Positions 16,483-26,468 of a stretch of 64,000 bases of DNA are shown piece after piece; the first letter of the stretch is position 1, and each line of letters begins with the position of its first letter. The stretch is from Shimia isoporae (GTDB taxonomy: Bacteria; Pseudomonadota; Alphaproteobacteria; Rhodobacterales; Rhodobacteraceae). Position numbers and translations under genes: made by a program. The notes beneath the pieces are model-generated. The model was given only the letters and a program-made list of their open reading frames with translations. It ran no database searches and was not told the DNA's origin. The stretch is from contig NZ_SMGR01000001.1 of NCBI RefSeq assembly GCF_004346865.1, positions 1,612,001-1,676,000 on the forward strand, written 5' to 3'.

Positions 16483-17970
16483 TTAGACCTCGAACCTATC
16501 TGCAACCAACCGGCTCAGAGCCATCACACCCCATCCGGTCGCGCCTTTGGGCGCAAGCGCCGTCTCGCCTTTCACACTCGCAACGCCCGCGATATCCAGG
16601 TGTATCCATGGCACGTCGTCCTGCACAAAACGGTGCAGGAATTCGGCTGCGGTCACAGACCCCGCCGGACGCCCGCCCACGTTCTTGAGGTCGGCAATGC
16701 GGCTCTTGAGTTGATCCGCGTAGGCCTTGCCCAATGGCATGCGCCAAGCGCCCTCACCCTCGGCAGAGGCAGCTTTCAGGAAGCCATTGCAGAACGCATC
16801 ATCGTTGGAAAACACACCGGCGTTCTCATGGCCCAGACCGATAATGATCGCACCGGTCAGAGTGGCCAGATCCACCATCGCCGCCGGGCTGAAGCGCTCC
16901 TGTGCATAGTGCATCACATCACACAGAACCAGGCGTCCCTCCGCGTCGGTATTGATGACTTCAATTGTATCGCCCTTCATCGAGGTCACGACATCGCCGG
17001 GACGTGTTGCCCGACCAGACGGCATGTTTTCGACCAAACCCACAAGTCCGACAACATTCGCCTTGGCCTTCCGCAACGCCAGAGCCTTCATTGCTCCGGC
17101 AACAACACCGGCACCGCCCATGTCCATGGTCATGTCTTCCATGCCGGCAGCCGGCTTAAGGCTGATGCCTCCAGTGTCGAACACGACGCCCTTGCCGACG
17201 AGCGCCAGTGGCGCACTTGCATCCTCGGCGCCGTTCCATTGCATGACAACCACTTTGGACGGGCTGTCGCTGCCTTCACCAACAGAAAGTAGCGCCCCCA
17301 TGCCCAGTTCCGCGAGTTTGTCTTCCTCCAGAACTTCGACATCAACGCCATAAGACTTGAGCGCAACGAGCCTCTCAGCGAATTCTGTTGTTGTCAGAAC
17401 ATTCGCCGGCTCGTTGACCAGATCACGGGTAAAGAACACGCCTTCTGCAACCGCCAAAAGCGGTTCAGCCGCTGTCTCGACCTCTGCCGGTTTTGACGCC
17501 ATGACGGTGACGCTGCGGGCATCTTCAACGGCCTCCGCAGTCTTGTGTTGGTCAAACCCATAATCGCGCATCGCCAGTCCAGCGACAATTTCAGCAGCCT
17601 TCGTCTGGTTCCCCAAAAGGACCAACAAATCAGCTGCGCCGCGCCGCTTTGCCAGCGCGGCGCCTGCCTTTCGTGCCTCTTCCACCGAACAGCGGCGTGC
17701 CAGGAACACAAGATCGACAGCATCAGCCGCCATTCCGGCCGGCCATTCCAACGTGACGACCGATCCGGATTTTGCAGTTTCGCCTTTGGCGTCCCGCATC
17801 CGTTCCACAGCCCCTTTTGTGAGGCGATTTACCCGACGCGCTTCCTGCCCGAGATTGCCTTCTGTTGGTACCAGCAATGCCACTCGACCCTCGGCGGTGG
17901 CGATTTCGTCAAGCGCTGTCTCGACAAAAGTGAACTTCAAAACGTCTACCACGTTGCTCTCCATCTGCAT
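16483..17970 (-). CDS. pepA: Leucyl aminopeptidase
   Basis: About 495 residues, M17 family, a cytosolic hexameric dimetal peptidase that removes N-terminal residues. Active-site and metal motifs are present: VGKGVVFDTGGISLKPAAGMEDM, and NTDAEGRLVL near residue 345. The open frame begins at TTG 17982; I chose the ATG at 17970 (MQMESNV), though a second ATG six bases on is possible. Divergent from lptF with 120 bp between starts, as in many proteobacteria. Confidence 0.95.
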   Translation of the reverse strand: MQMESNVVDVLKFTFVETALDEIATAEGRVALLVPTEGNLGQEARRVNRLTKGAVERMRDAKGETAKSGSVVTLEWPAGMAADAVDLVFLARRCSVEEARKAGAALAKRRGAADLLVLLGNQTKAAEIVAGLAMRDYGFDQHKTAEAVEDARSVTVMASKPAEVETAAEPLLAVAEGVFFTRDLVNEPANVLTTTEFAERLVALKSYGVDVEVLEEDKLAELGMGALLSVGEGSDSPSKVVVMQWNGAEDASAPLALVGKGVVFDTGGISLKPAAGMEDMTMDMGGAGVVAGAMKALALRKAKANVVGLVGLVENMPSGRATRPGDVVTSMKGDTIEVINTDAEGRLVLCDVMHYAQERFSPAAMVDLATLTGAIIIGLGHENAGVFSNDDAFCNGFLKAASAEGEGAWRMPLGKAYADQLKSRIADLKNVGGRPAGSVTAAEFLHRFVQDDVPWIHLDIAGVASVKGETALAPKGATGWGVMALSRLVADRFEV

Positions 17971-18090
17971 TCGGTTCACCAAGACCTAACCTGCACCTCA
18001 CCCGAAGGCCAGATAGCAGTTTTACGACCGCGCCAATTCCACTAAACTCCGCCAAAACAAGATGGAAAAAATCTAGGGGGATTCTGGGCG

Positions 18091-19206
18091 GTGAGCCGAT
18101 TTGACAGATACATCCTGTCACAGCTTCTGACGCTGTTTGGCTTTTTTGCGCTGGTGCTTGTCGCCGTGTATTGGGTCAATCGCGCGGTCTCGCTATTTGA
18201 CACGCTGATTGCCAGCGGACAGAGCGTTACCGTTTTTCTTGAACTTTCCGCACTCAGCCTTCCGAACGTCATCCGTCTCATGCTGCCTGTTGCAGCCTTC
18301 GTTGCAACGGTTTACGCCACTAATCGGCTTTCGAGCGAAAGCGAGCTGACGATCATGCAGGCGACAGGGTTCAGCCCTTGGCGTCTTGCCAAACCCGTGT
18401 TCGTATTCGGACTTTGTGTGGCCGGTATGGTCAGCATTCTGACCCATTTCCTTGTGCCACTCAGCCTGGACGAATTGCAGAAACGCGAGAAAGAAGTGTC
18501 CGCAAATGTCACCGCCCGTTTGCTGACTGAAGGGACTTTTTTGCATCCGACCAAGGGCGTCACTTTCTACATTCGGGAAATCGCGGAAAACGGTGTTTTG
18601 CAGGACGTGTACCTCGATGATCGGCGCATAGAAGGCAAAACCACCACGTACACCGCCGCCGAAGGATATCTTATCGACGACAACGGCGTCGCTAAAATGC
18701 TCATGGTGAACGGAATTGCGCAGCGCTACGACATCGAAACCAACAAGCTTTCGACGACAAATTTTGCGGACTTCTCGCAAAACATAAGCGGGCTGTCCGA
18801 AGACACAGGCCCTGTACTCGAAGATATCAAACACCTCCCAACGGGGACGCTTCTGTCCGACCCGCATGGCATTGGCCGGGAGACCGGACGCCGGCACGGA
18901 GATGTTCTGTACGAAGCACACAGCCGCTTCGCTCAGGCAACAATTTGCATAGTTTTTGCGGTCATTGGATTTGGTATGCTTATGCTCGGCGGTTACTCAC
19001 GATTTGGCATGTGGCGCCAGATCCTGATTGCATTTGTGATCCTGATACTCCTTGAAGGCGTGAAGACCACCGTTGTCGATCCCGTGCGCAAAGACGGAGA
19101 CCTCTGGCCACTGGTGTATTTGCCGACCCTGATTGGTGCGATGATCGCCTTTGGCGTCCTGCGCGCCGTCGCCGGCCCCTTCCGCCGCAAAGAGGTGGCC
19201 GCATGA
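18091..19206 (+). CDS. lptF: LPS export ABC transporter permease LptF
   Basis: 371 residues, start GTG with AGGGGG upstream. The YjgP/YjgQ fold is clear: RYILSQLL at the start, three N-terminal helices, a periplasmic beta-jellyroll region (about 130-265), then three C-terminal helices. With LptG it forms the inner-membrane permease that, powered by LptB2, extracts lipopolysaccharide towards LptC/A/D. No lptB or lptC is seen nearby. The stop overlaps the lptG ATG as ATGA. Confidence 0.95.
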   Translation: MSRFDRYILSQLLTLFGFFALVLVAVYWVNRAVSLFDTLIASGQSVTVFLELSALSLPNVIRLMLPVAAFVATVYATNRLSSESELTIMQATGFSPWRLAKPVFVFGLCVAGMVSILTHFLVPLSLDELQKREKEVSANVTARLLTEGTFLHPTKGVTFYIREIAENGVLQDVYLDDRRIEGKTTTYTAAEGYLIDDNGVAKMLMVNGIAQRYDIETNKLSTTNFADFSQNISGLSEDTGPVLEDIKHLPTGTLLSDPHGIGRETGRRHGDVLYEAHSRFAQATICIVFAVIGFGMLMLGGYSRFGMWRQILIAFVILILLEGVKTTVVDPVRKDGDLWPLVYLPTLIGAMIAFGVLRAVAGPFRRKEVAA

Positions 19207-20300
19207 AGGTTCATTTCTATTTCGCCAGAAAGTTCCTGTGGGCGTTGCTCGGCATAACCGGAATCCTGTTCCTGTTGATGACTCTCGTGGATCTCATGGA
19301 ACAACTGCGCAAGTTCGACGTTGAAGTTGTCGGGTTTGAAACAGTTCTGTATCTTACCCTGCTCAGGATGCCCGAAGGGCTCTACCAGTTGATCCCGCTG
19401 ATTGTCATTCTGGCAACCGTAACCCTTTTCATAAACCTTTCTCGCACATCCGAACTTGTTGTGGTGCGTGCAGCTGGCCGCTCCGCCATTGTGTCAGTCA
19501 TTTCCCCAATGACTGTCGCACTTCTGTTGGGACTGCTAAGCGTGACGACCTTCAACCCGATCGTTGCAAGCACTTCGGTCCTGTACGGCGAAAGATCGGA
19601 CGCATTGCAAAACGCAGGCCGTAACGCACTTTCCCTTTCTGGTGAGGGTATCTGGCTGCGTCAGGGCAGCCCTGAGGGTCAGGCTGTCATCCACGCTGAT
19701 CGCACCAATGCGGACGCAACCGAATTCCACAATCTGTCTTTGGTCACATACGCCCCAAACGGCGGTCCAACGCAAAGGATCGTGGCACGTTCTGCCCGTC
19801 TCGTTGATGGAGCATGGGAGTTGGAACAAGCCAAAATCTGGCCACTGGAAGAAGGCGTGAATTCCGAATCCAACGCCGTGACCCATGATCTTTTGCGCGT
19901 TGACAGCTCGCTAACCCCCGAGCGCATTCGAGACCGTTTCGGCAACCCCTCAGCGATCTCGATCTGGGACCTGCCCAAATTCATTCAAGAGTTGCAGGTC
20001 GCAGGCTTCTCCGCGCGGCGTCATCTTGTTTGGCTCAACATGGAACTGGCACAGCCGCTCTTTCTTGTCGCAATGGTGATGATCGCATCTGCCTTCACGA
20101 TGCGACACACCCGTTTCGGCAATACAGGGGTCGCCGTTCTGGTGACAATTCTGATTGGTTTTAGCCTTTATTTCGTTCGAAATTTCTCGCAAATCCTTGG
20201 CGAGAATGGGCAAATTCCGGTTATGCTGGCTGCGTGGGGTCCGCCTGCGGCCAGTGTTCTGTTGGCGTTCGGCCTTCTTTTGCATATGGAAGACGGATGA
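19203..20300 (+). CDS. lptG: LPS export ABC transporter permease LptG
   Basis: 365 residues, same YjgP/YjgQ layout as LptF: N-terminal helices including FLLMTLVDLMEQLRKF, periplasmic domain about 115-255, and three C-terminal helices starting near LVWLNMELAQPLFLVAMVM. Partner of LptF in the LPS-extracting permease. Four-base overlaps with lptF before and lptD after show one coupled transcript. Confidence 0.95.
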   Translation: MKVHFYFARKFLWALLGITGILFLLMTLVDLMEQLRKFDVEVVGFETVLYLTLLRMPEGLYQLIPLIVILATVTLFINLSRTSELVVVRAAGRSAIVSVISPMTVALLLGLLSVTTFNPIVASTSVLYGERSDALQNAGRNALSLSGEGIWLRQGSPEGQAVIHADRTNADATEFHNLSLVTYAPNGGPTQRIVARSARLVDGAWELEQAKIWPLEEGVNSESNAVTHDLLRVDSSLTPERIRDRFGNPSAISIWDLPKFIQELQVAGFSARRHLVWLNMELAQPLFLVAMVMIASAFTMRHTRFGNTGVAVLVTILIGFSLYFVRNFSQILGENGQIPVMLAAWGPPAASVLLAFGLLLHMEDG

Positions 20301-22477
20301 AGACTGCCCTCAGACGACTCGCCTTTGTGCCGCGCAACATGCGCCTGCTGGCTGTAGTGCTGATGGCATCAGCGGCGTCACAGCCTGTTCTCGCTCAGTC
20401 CGCCAAGCCGCCGCAGGCCACCCAAGAAGAAAATGACGTGGTTCTCGTTGCAGACAGCGTCTTTGTGACGGGTGACAACAAACTCACCGCAAAGGGCAAC
20501 GTCGAAGCCTTGAGCGGCAACCGTCGCCTTTTGGCCGACGAGATCATATACGACGGGGAAACCGACAAGATATTTGTCAAAGGCCCTATTCGTATTTTCG
20601 AGGGCGCGAATACGGTCATTCTCGCTACCGAGGCGGAGTTGGACAAGGACATGCGCAACGGCCTGTTGCGTTCGGCCCGCGTCGTTCTGAGCCAACGCAC
20701 GCAAATCGCGGGAGCGCAATTGGACCGGGTGGATGGCCGTTACAACGTGCTGACCAAAACCACCGTGTCATCCTGCCATGTATGCAAAAACAATGAACCG
20801 CCGCTTTGGTCAATTCGGGCGAGCCGGGTGGTTCACGATCAGGAAGCTCAGCAAGTCTACTTCGACCATGCGCGTATCTATTTGCGTAGCCTGCCAGTTT
20901 TCTACTTCCCGCACCTGCGAATGCCAGACCCGACTCTGGATCGAGCACGCGGCTTCCTGATCCCGACTTTGCGCTCGACCTCGCGTCTCGGTGATGGTGT
21001 CAAAGCGCCCTATTTCATTCCAATTGGCCGCAGCAAGGATATCACGCTCACGCCCTACCTATCGTCCGAAACCAGAACTCTGGAACTGCGGTATCGTCAG
21101 GCCTTCAAAAAGGGAAAAATCGAGCTGAACGGTGCGGTCAGTGATGACTCACTGAGACCGGACGACATCCGCAGCTATCTTTTTGCCAGAGGGTGGTTCG
21201 GGCTTCCCGAGGGATACGCGCTGACCTTTGATCTCAAGGCCACATCAGACGACAGCTATCTAAGCGATTATGACTACTCGGGCGCTGACCGTCTGAACAG
21301 CAACATCACGGTGCGCCGCGCAAAGCGCGATGAAAACACGCGTGTTGCATTGCTGCATTTCCAGTCCCTTCGGGACGACGAAGACAACAAGACACTTCCG
21401 ACTCTGGTGGCCGTCGCGGAAACGGAACGGCGCTTCTTTCCTGCCTCAATCGGCGGCGAATTACGCACGTCTGCAGAAATCCACGGTCACTATCGGGAAT
21501 CCTCTGACGACGTGATCGGGCGGGACGTCGTTCGTGCTAATGCAGCGATGCTTTGGCGGCGCAACTGGACTTTGCGAAACGGCATTCGCACAGCCGTCAC
21601 AGGTGAACTCGCATTCGATGCGTTCCGCACTTACAACGACAGCACGGTTTCAAGCTTTGAATTCGGTGTGTCCCCAACCCTGGCCGCAGAGGCGCGCTAC
21701 CCAATCAGCAAGGTAGGCAACGACGGGGCAACATATATCATCGAGCCTGTCGCACAAATTGCCTACACGGGCGGCGATGATCTTGACGTTGCCAACGACG
21801 AAAGCACGCGAACGGAATTCGACGAAGGCAACTTGCTCGCGCTGTCTCGCTTTGCCTCTTACGACCGTCGGGAACGCGGTCTTCGGTCTGCCGTGGGCCT
21901 GAATTGGTCGCGCATTGCAAAGTCCGACTGGCGCGCAAGCTTTACACTGGGTCAAGTCTACCGGGACATTGCCCTGCCCGACTTCACAAGTAGCTCGGGT
22001 CTTGACGGCAACACCTCCGACTACTTGATCGCTGGCCGGTTCTCTACGGCCAAGGGTTTGGCGGTCGGCGGTCGCACGCTTCTGGGCACAGATGGTGAAC
22101 TGTCCAAAGCCGAGGCCCGTTTAGGTTGGACCAACAAAAAACTCTGGCTTGATGCCAGCTTCATATGGCTGGATGCGGACCCTGCTCAAAGCCGCCCCGA
22201 TTTGTTGGCAGAATGGGCTATAGACAGTAGCTACCGTATGAGCCGTCACTGGACCGGTCTTCTGGACTGGCGCTTTGACGCGGGCTCCGGCGAGACCGCC
22301 GAAGCCGGACTTGGTCTTGAATATCGCAACGAGTGTCTGAAAGTTGAACTTTCACTCTCGCGCAAGTTTTCCACATCTACTAGGGTTGCGTCGGATACGT
22401 CATTCGGCCTGTCCGTGACCCTTCTGGGGTTCTCGGTCAATGCCCCGGACAAAAGCTACGACCGCACCTGCGGATGA
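20297..22477 (+). CDS. lptD: LPS-assembly protein LptD
   Basis: 726 residues. Signal peptide ends about A33 (QPVLA). An N-terminal OstA/LptA-like beta-jellyroll follows (LTAKGNVEALSGNRRLLADEI region) and then a large C-terminal beta-barrel. Two Cys lie close together as SCHVC at about 168 and two near the C-terminus (NEC and the final TCG), consistent with the disulfides that E. coli LptD needs. It inserts LPS into the outer leaflet with the lipoprotein LptE. Start at ATG 20297, overlapping the lptG stop; the frame opens 63 bases earlier inside lptG. Confidence 0.95.
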   Translation: MKTALRRLAFVPRNMRLLAVVLMASAASQPVLAQSAKPPQATQEENDVVLVADSVFVTGDNKLTAKGNVEALSGNRRLLADEIIYDGETDKIFVKGPIRIFEGANTVILATEAELDKDMRNGLLRSARVVLSQRTQIAGAQLDRVDGRYNVLTKTTVSSCHVCKNNEPPLWSIRASRVVHDQEAQQVYFDHARIYLRSLPVFYFPHLRMPDPTLDRARGFLIPTLRSTSRLGDGVKAPYFIPIGRSKDITLTPYLSSETRTLELRYRQAFKKGKIELNGAVSDDSLRPDDIRSYLFARGWFGLPEGYALTFDLKATSDDSYLSDYDYSGADRLNSNITVRRAKRDENTRVALLHFQSLRDDEDNKTLPTLVAVAETERRFFPASIGGELRTSAEIHGHYRESSDDVIGRDVVRANAAMLWRRNWTLRNGIRTAVTGELAFDAFRTYNDSTVSSFEFGVSPTLAAEARYPISKVGNDGATYIIEPVAQIAYTGGDDLDVANDESTRTEFDEGNLLALSRFASYDRRERGLRSAVGLNWSRIAKSDWRASFTLGQVYRDIALPDFTSSSGLDGNTSDYLIAGRFSTAKGLAVGGRTLLGTDGELSKAEARLGWTNKKLWLDASFIWLDADPAQSRPDLLAEWAIDSSYRMSRHWTGLLDWRFDAGSGETAEAGLGLEYRNECLKVELSLSRKFSTSTRVASDTSFGLSVTLLGFSVNAPDKSYDRTCG

Positions 22478-22500
22478 CACTACAGGAAAGACCAAACGAC

Positions 22501-23733
22501 ATGACATCGCGCCTTACCAAACGCTTTGCACTTTCCACAACTCTTGCAGTGATTGTTGGCCTTTCCAGCCCATTGGATGTCTCCGCACAGGGCGCCTTTT
22601 CACCAGCCATAACGGTAAACGATCAGGTCGTTACCAACTATGAAATTGATCAGCGCGCGCGCCTGCTCACCATCATGAACACGCCGGGCGACACATACTC
22701 GGAAGCACGCAAGCAACTGATTGATGATCGCCTCAAAGTACAGGCCGCACGCATCGCCGGCGTCAGCGTTCCCGAGGAAGGTGTGCAGGCGGGGCTCGCC
22801 GAATTCGCCCAACGCGTAAACATGCAGCCTGACGAAATGCTCAAGGCATTGGCCAGTGAAGGCATCGACGAAGAAACCATGCGGGATTTCATCACCTCCG
22901 GTGTGACTTGGCGTGGCTTCGTGCAGGCCCGATTTGGCGGCAGCGTGCAGATTTCCGAGGAAGAAATTGATCGCGCAGTAGCATCCAACACCGGCGCGGG
23001 CGGTTTGCGAGTTCTATTGTCCGAAATCGTGATCCCGATGACGCCGCAAACACAGGGCCAGGTGATGGGCCTTGCCCAGCAATTGTCCGAAATTCGCTCT
23101 TTTGAGGACTTCGAACAAGCCGCGATCACGTATTCTCAGTCCCCGACGAAAGACGACGGTGGCCGCATCCAGTGGATGTCCGTGACCAATCTACCGCCTC
23201 AGCTGCGCCCTCTGATTGCTGCCCTGTCGCCCGGAGAAGTAACAGCGCCCGTACAATTGCCGAACGCAGTTGCTCTTTTCCAGATGCGCCGCGTAGAGGA
23301 AAGCAATCGCCCTGCACCAAGATACTCCGAAATTGACTATGCCATGTACTATCTGGCAGGTGGTCGGACGCCTGAAACACTGGCTCAGGCACGCGACATC
23401 GCCAACCGTATTGACCGCTGTGACGATCTCTACGGCATTGCCAAAGATTTGCCGCCGGAGGTTCTTTTCCGCGAGTCACAGGCTCCTGGTGAAATCCCGC
23501 GCGACATCGCACTTGAACTGGCAAAGATGGACGACAACGAGATTTCGACCGCTTTGACCACAGCCAACGGCCAGACATTGATCATGCTGATGCTCTGCGG
23601 CCGAACTGCAGAATTTGGCGAGGAATTGTCCCGCGATGAAGTGGCAGCGGCACTGCGCAACCAGCGTCTCGACAATTTCGCCGAAAGTTACCTGAGCCAG
23701 CTTCGAGCGCAGGCTCACATAATTGAACAATGA
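22501..23733 (+). CDS. surA: Periplasmic chaperone / peptidyl-prolyl isomerase SurA
   Basis: 410 residues. Signal peptide with basic RLTKR and cleavage near VSA (about 29). SurA N-domain follows: INxxVVTNYEIDQR opening, then one parvulin domain (about LRVLLSEIVIP to AVALFQMRRV). SurA escorts outer-membrane proteins such as LptD, whose gene is next to it. I chose ATG 22501 for the AGGAAAG site and signal-like start; a second ATG at 22474 overlaps the lptD stop and cannot be excluded. One PPIase domain instead of the two of E. coli is usual in alphaproteobacteria. Confidence 0.92.
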   Translation: MTSRLTKRFALSTTLAVIVGLSSPLDVSAQGAFSPAITVNDQVVTNYEIDQRARLLTIMNTPGDTYSEARKQLIDDRLKVQAARIAGVSVPEEGVQAGLAEFAQRVNMQPDEMLKALASEGIDEETMRDFITSGVTWRGFVQARFGGSVQISEEEIDRAVASNTGAGGLRVLLSEIVIPMTPQTQGQVMGLAQQLSEIRSFEDFEQAAITYSQSPTKDDGGRIQWMSVTNLPPQLRPLIAALSPGEVTAPVQLPNAVALFQMRRVEESNRPAPRYSEIDYAMYYLAGGRTPETLAQARDIANRIDRCDDLYGIAKDLPPEVLFRESQAPGEIPRDIALELAKMDDNEISTALTTANGQTLIMLMLCGRTAEFGEELSRDEVAAALRNQRLDNFAESYLSQLRAQAHIIEQ

Positions 23734-24695
23734 CAGCGCCGATCGCGGTTAGCTGCGGCGAACCCGCTGGTGTTGGGCTTGAGATCATCGAAAAGGCTTG
23801 GGACGTTCTGAAAAACGATCTGAGCTTTTTTCTGATCGCCGATCCCGCGCATCTGCCGGCCAGCGTGCCATTTATCGAAATTCAGGCACCCAACGAAGCC
23901 GCAGAAGTCATGCCCGACGCGCTGCCAGTCCTGCCTCATCCCTTCTTCGGAAAACGTACGCCCGGCATCCCTGATCCTGAAAACGCCGAAGGCGTGATCG
24001 AGGCCATTTCGCGCGCTACCGATTTGGCGATGACCGGCGAAGCTTCTGCGGTCTGCACGTTGCCTATCCACAAGAAAGCCCTCAAAGACGGGGCGGACTT
24101 CCCCTACCCTGGTCATACCGAGTTTCTTGCGTATTTGGGCGAAGTGGACCGCGTGGTGATGATGCTTGCCTCCGATCAACTGCGTGTTGTGCCGGCCACG
24201 ATTCACATCCCGCTAAAGGACGTGCCCGCCCACCTGACCCCTGACTTGCTGCGCGATACCATCCGCATCACTGCCGAGGGGCTTCAATCTCAGTTCGGCG
24301 TTGCCGCGCCACGCCTGGCCATCGCAGGACTTAATCCTCATGCGGGCGAAGGCGGCGCAATGGGGACAGAAGACGCTGATATCATTGCACCTGTGTTGGA
24401 AGAGATGCGCCGCGAAGGCTATGATCTTTCAGGTCCGATGCCTGCAGACACCATGTTTCACGCCCGCGCTCGCGCGGGATACGACGCTGCGATTTGTGCC
24501 TATCATGATCAAGCCCTGATACCGATCAAGACGCTGGACTTCGACCGCGGTGTGAACGTGACGCTCGGCCTACCTTTCATTCGGACATCTCCGGATCACG
24601 GCACGGCGTTTGACATCGCCGGTCAGGGTGTCGCAAACCCGACAAGCACTATCGAAGCTCTGCGTATGGCCTGGCATATGGCCCAAAGCGCTTGA
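23730..24695 (+). CDS. pdxA: 4-hydroxythreonine-4-phosphate dehydrogenase
   Basis: 321 residues. PdxA oxidises 4-phosphohydroxy-threonine for pyridoxal-phosphate synthesis. Motifs: AVSCGEPAGVGLEII at the N-terminus, the GHTEFLA segment, LNPHAGEGGAMGTED, the ADTMFHARARAGYDA and YHDQALIPIKTLDF metal/substrate region, and RTSPDHGTAFDIAG. Metal ligands (the His in GHTE, the YHDQ and SPDHG His) are present. ATGA overlap with surA. The surA-pdxA-rsmA order is conserved in proteobacteria. Confidence 0.96.
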   Translation: MTAPIAVSCGEPAGVGLEIIEKAWDVLKNDLSFFLIADPAHLPASVPFIEIQAPNEAAEVMPDALPVLPHPFFGKRTPGIPDPENAEGVIEAISRATDLAMTGEASAVCTLPIHKKALKDGADFPYPGHTEFLAYLGEVDRVVMMLASDQLRVVPATIHIPLKDVPAHLTPDLLRDTIRITAEGLQSQFGVAAPRLAIAGLNPHAGEGGAMGTEDADIIAPVLEEMRREGYDLSGPMPADTMFHARARAGYDAAICAYHDQALIPIKTLDFDRGVNVTLGLPFIRTSPDHGTAFDIAGQGVANPTSTIEALRMAWHMAQSA

Positions 24696-24755
24696 CGCAC
24701 CGCAAAGCGCCACATACTCCCGCAACAAAGCAGACACCGCCAGCCGGAGCCCGAT

Positions 24756-25595
24756 ATGAGCGCCATTGATAACCTGCCCCCTCTGCGCAATGTGATCGCA
24801 ACGCATGGCCTTTCCGCGCGCAAGGCACTCGGCCAGAACTTCCTGCTGGATTTGAACCTGACCGCAAAGATCGCACGCCGCGCAGGTGACCTTTCGGAGT
24901 GCGATGTTCTTGAAATCGGGCCCGGTCCCGGCGGGTTGACCCGCGGCCTTCTCGCCGAAGGTGCCCGCAGAGTGCTGGCGATTGAAAAAGATGAACGCTG
25001 TATGCCTGCCCTTGCCGAAATCGGCGCCGCCTACCCTGGTCAGCTTCAGGTTATCAACGGAGATGCCCTCGAAGTTGATCCGCTCAGCCATCTGACGCCG
25101 CCAATCCGCGTCGCCGCCAACTTGCCATACAACGTCGGAACCGAATTGCTGGTGCGCTGGCTTACTCCAGCCGAATGGCCTCCCTTCTGGGAAAGTCTGA
25201 CTCTGATGTTCCAACGTGAAGTGGCGGAACGCATCATTGCTGCCCCCGGCTCCAAGGCCTATGGACGCCTCGCGCTTCTGGCCCAATGGCGCGCGGATGC
25301 GAAGATTGTCATGCACCTACCGCCAGAGGCGTTCTCACCGCCACCCAAAGTCCATTCCGCTGTCGTGCATCTGACCGCGTTGCCGGAACCCCGCTACCCT
25401 GCCGACGCGGCAATCCTGTCCCGTATCGTGGCCGCAGCCTTCAACCAGCGCCGCAAAATGCTGCGCGGTTCGCTGAAGGGTCAAGCGCCCGACATCGAAG
25501 ACCGATTGATCTCTGCTGGCATCAAACCCACCGAACGCGCAGAACAGGTCAGCCTGGAGCAGTTCTGCGCCTTGGCACGAACTTTCGACGCGTAA
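24756..25595 (+). CDS. rsmA: 16S rRNA dimethyladenosine transferase
   Basis: 279 residues. RsmA (KsgA) dimethylates two adjacent adenines near the 3' end of 16S rRNA late in 30S assembly. SAM motif [17 protein letters not shown] (about 51-66), LGQNFLLD before it, and the catalytic [11 protein letters not shown] motif (about 121-131). Last gene of the lptF-led cluster, 60 bp after pdxA, followed by a terminator. Confidence 0.97.
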   Translation: MSAIDNLPPLRNVIATHGLSARKALGQNFLLDLNLTAKIARRAGDLSECDVLEIGPGPGGLTRGLLAEGARRVLAIEKDERCMPALAEIGAAYPGQLQVINGDALEVDPLSHLTPPIRVAANLPYNVGTELLVRWLTPAEWPPFWESLTLMFQREVAERIIAAPGSKAYGRLALLAQWRADAKIVMHLPPEAFSPPPKVHSAVVHLTALPEPRYPADAAILSRIVAAAFNQRRKMLRGSLKGQAPDIEDRLISAGIKPTERAEQVSLEQFCALARTFDA

Positions 25596-25612
25596 ATCGG
25601 TCGAACAAAAGC

Positions 25613-25644
25613 AAAAAAAACCCGAAGCCAAGCTCCGGGGTTTT
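25613..25644. terminator. Terminator between rsmA and the DUF4167 gene
   Basis: Left arm AAAACCCGAAGC (25617-25628) pairs with GCTCCGGGGTTTT (25632-25644) with one bulge across a CAA loop; T-rich after it, A-rich before it. It can serve both convergent genes. Confidence 0.75.
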
Positions 25645-25666
25645 CTATCTTAAACTCTAAAGCAAA

Positions 25667-26242
25667 TCACTCTGCCGCCGGATTTTCCTCTGACGCCGGT
25701 GCCGCCTCCGCCGCCTCTGGCTCTGCCTTCTTACGAGGGCTGCGTTTGCGGGGTTTTTTCGGCTTGGGCTCTTCTGATGCAGTTTCCGGTGTCTCCACCA
25801 GACCGCTGTCCGCCACTTCGCCGATCACATCGGGTTGCTCCGCTTCGGACGGGTCTTCAGCCGACGCAACAGCCGCTTTCTCGCCGCTGCCATTGGCTTC
25901 GCGTTCCTGACGCTCAATGCGTTCCCGGCGCTCGCGATCCCGCTCTTGCTGGCGCTCACGGTTCTGGCGTTCCTGCTCTTCACGACGGGCTTCCTGCTCT
26001 CGCTGGGCCTCGTTCAGCATGCGCTGGTAATGCTCGGCGTGCTGCTGGAAGTTTTCCGTGGCAACACGATCATTGCTCAGCTGGCTGTCGCGGGCGAGCT
26101 GGTTGTATTTGTCGATAACTTGCTGCGGAGTACCGCGCACCTTGCCCTCTGGACCGGAGCTGTCAAACACTCGGTTGACGATATTACCTGAGGGACGGTT
26201 GCGGTTACCCTTGTTCCGCGAACGTGACTTCGAAGATCTCAT
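25667..26242 (-). CDS. DUF4167 protein
   Basis: 191 residues. The basic N-terminus (RSSKSRSRNKGNRN) and the core NRVFDSSGPEGKVRGTPQQV with YNQLARDSQLSNDRV are the DUF4167 signature. After it comes a highly charged Arg/Glu/Gln helix (about 76-112) and an acidic tail with a KPKKPRKRSPRKK island, both low complexity. The basic ends suggest RNA or ribosome contact, but the function is unknown. The gene follows prmC by 226 bp; that gap holds no gene I can support. Position near prmC/prfA is conserved in alphaproteobacteria. Confidence 0.88.
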   Translation of the reverse strand: MRSSKSRSRNKGNRNRPSGNIVNRVFDSSGPEGKVRGTPQQVIDKYNQLARDSQLSNDRVATENFQQHAEHYQRMLNEAQREQEARREEQERQNRERQQERDRERRERIERQEREANGSGEKAAVASAEDPSEAEQPDVIGEVADSGLVETPETASEEPKPKKPRKRSPRKKAEPEAAEAAPASEENPAAE

Positions 26243-26468
26243 TTTCTTTGCAATCCAGCCTTGGTCAATTGCTGTCGCTCATTCCGTTTCACGCCTCTTG
26301 CGCTCTAAATACCGGTGCGACGATGTCTGGCTTGATGTCCGTCGGGACCGCCCATTTTGGGCATCCACCGATCAGACGCGATATTGGTAGAACGCCACGC
26401 GGCTCGGCACAAGACTTATTCTGCATCTAAAGTGCGTGAAAATGGAAAAAGCGGCTATCTCGCAACGC

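Noticed and set aside
16222-17292. 356-codon rightward open frame
   Set aside because: Antisense to pepA/holC, both with strong motifs; no ribosome site.
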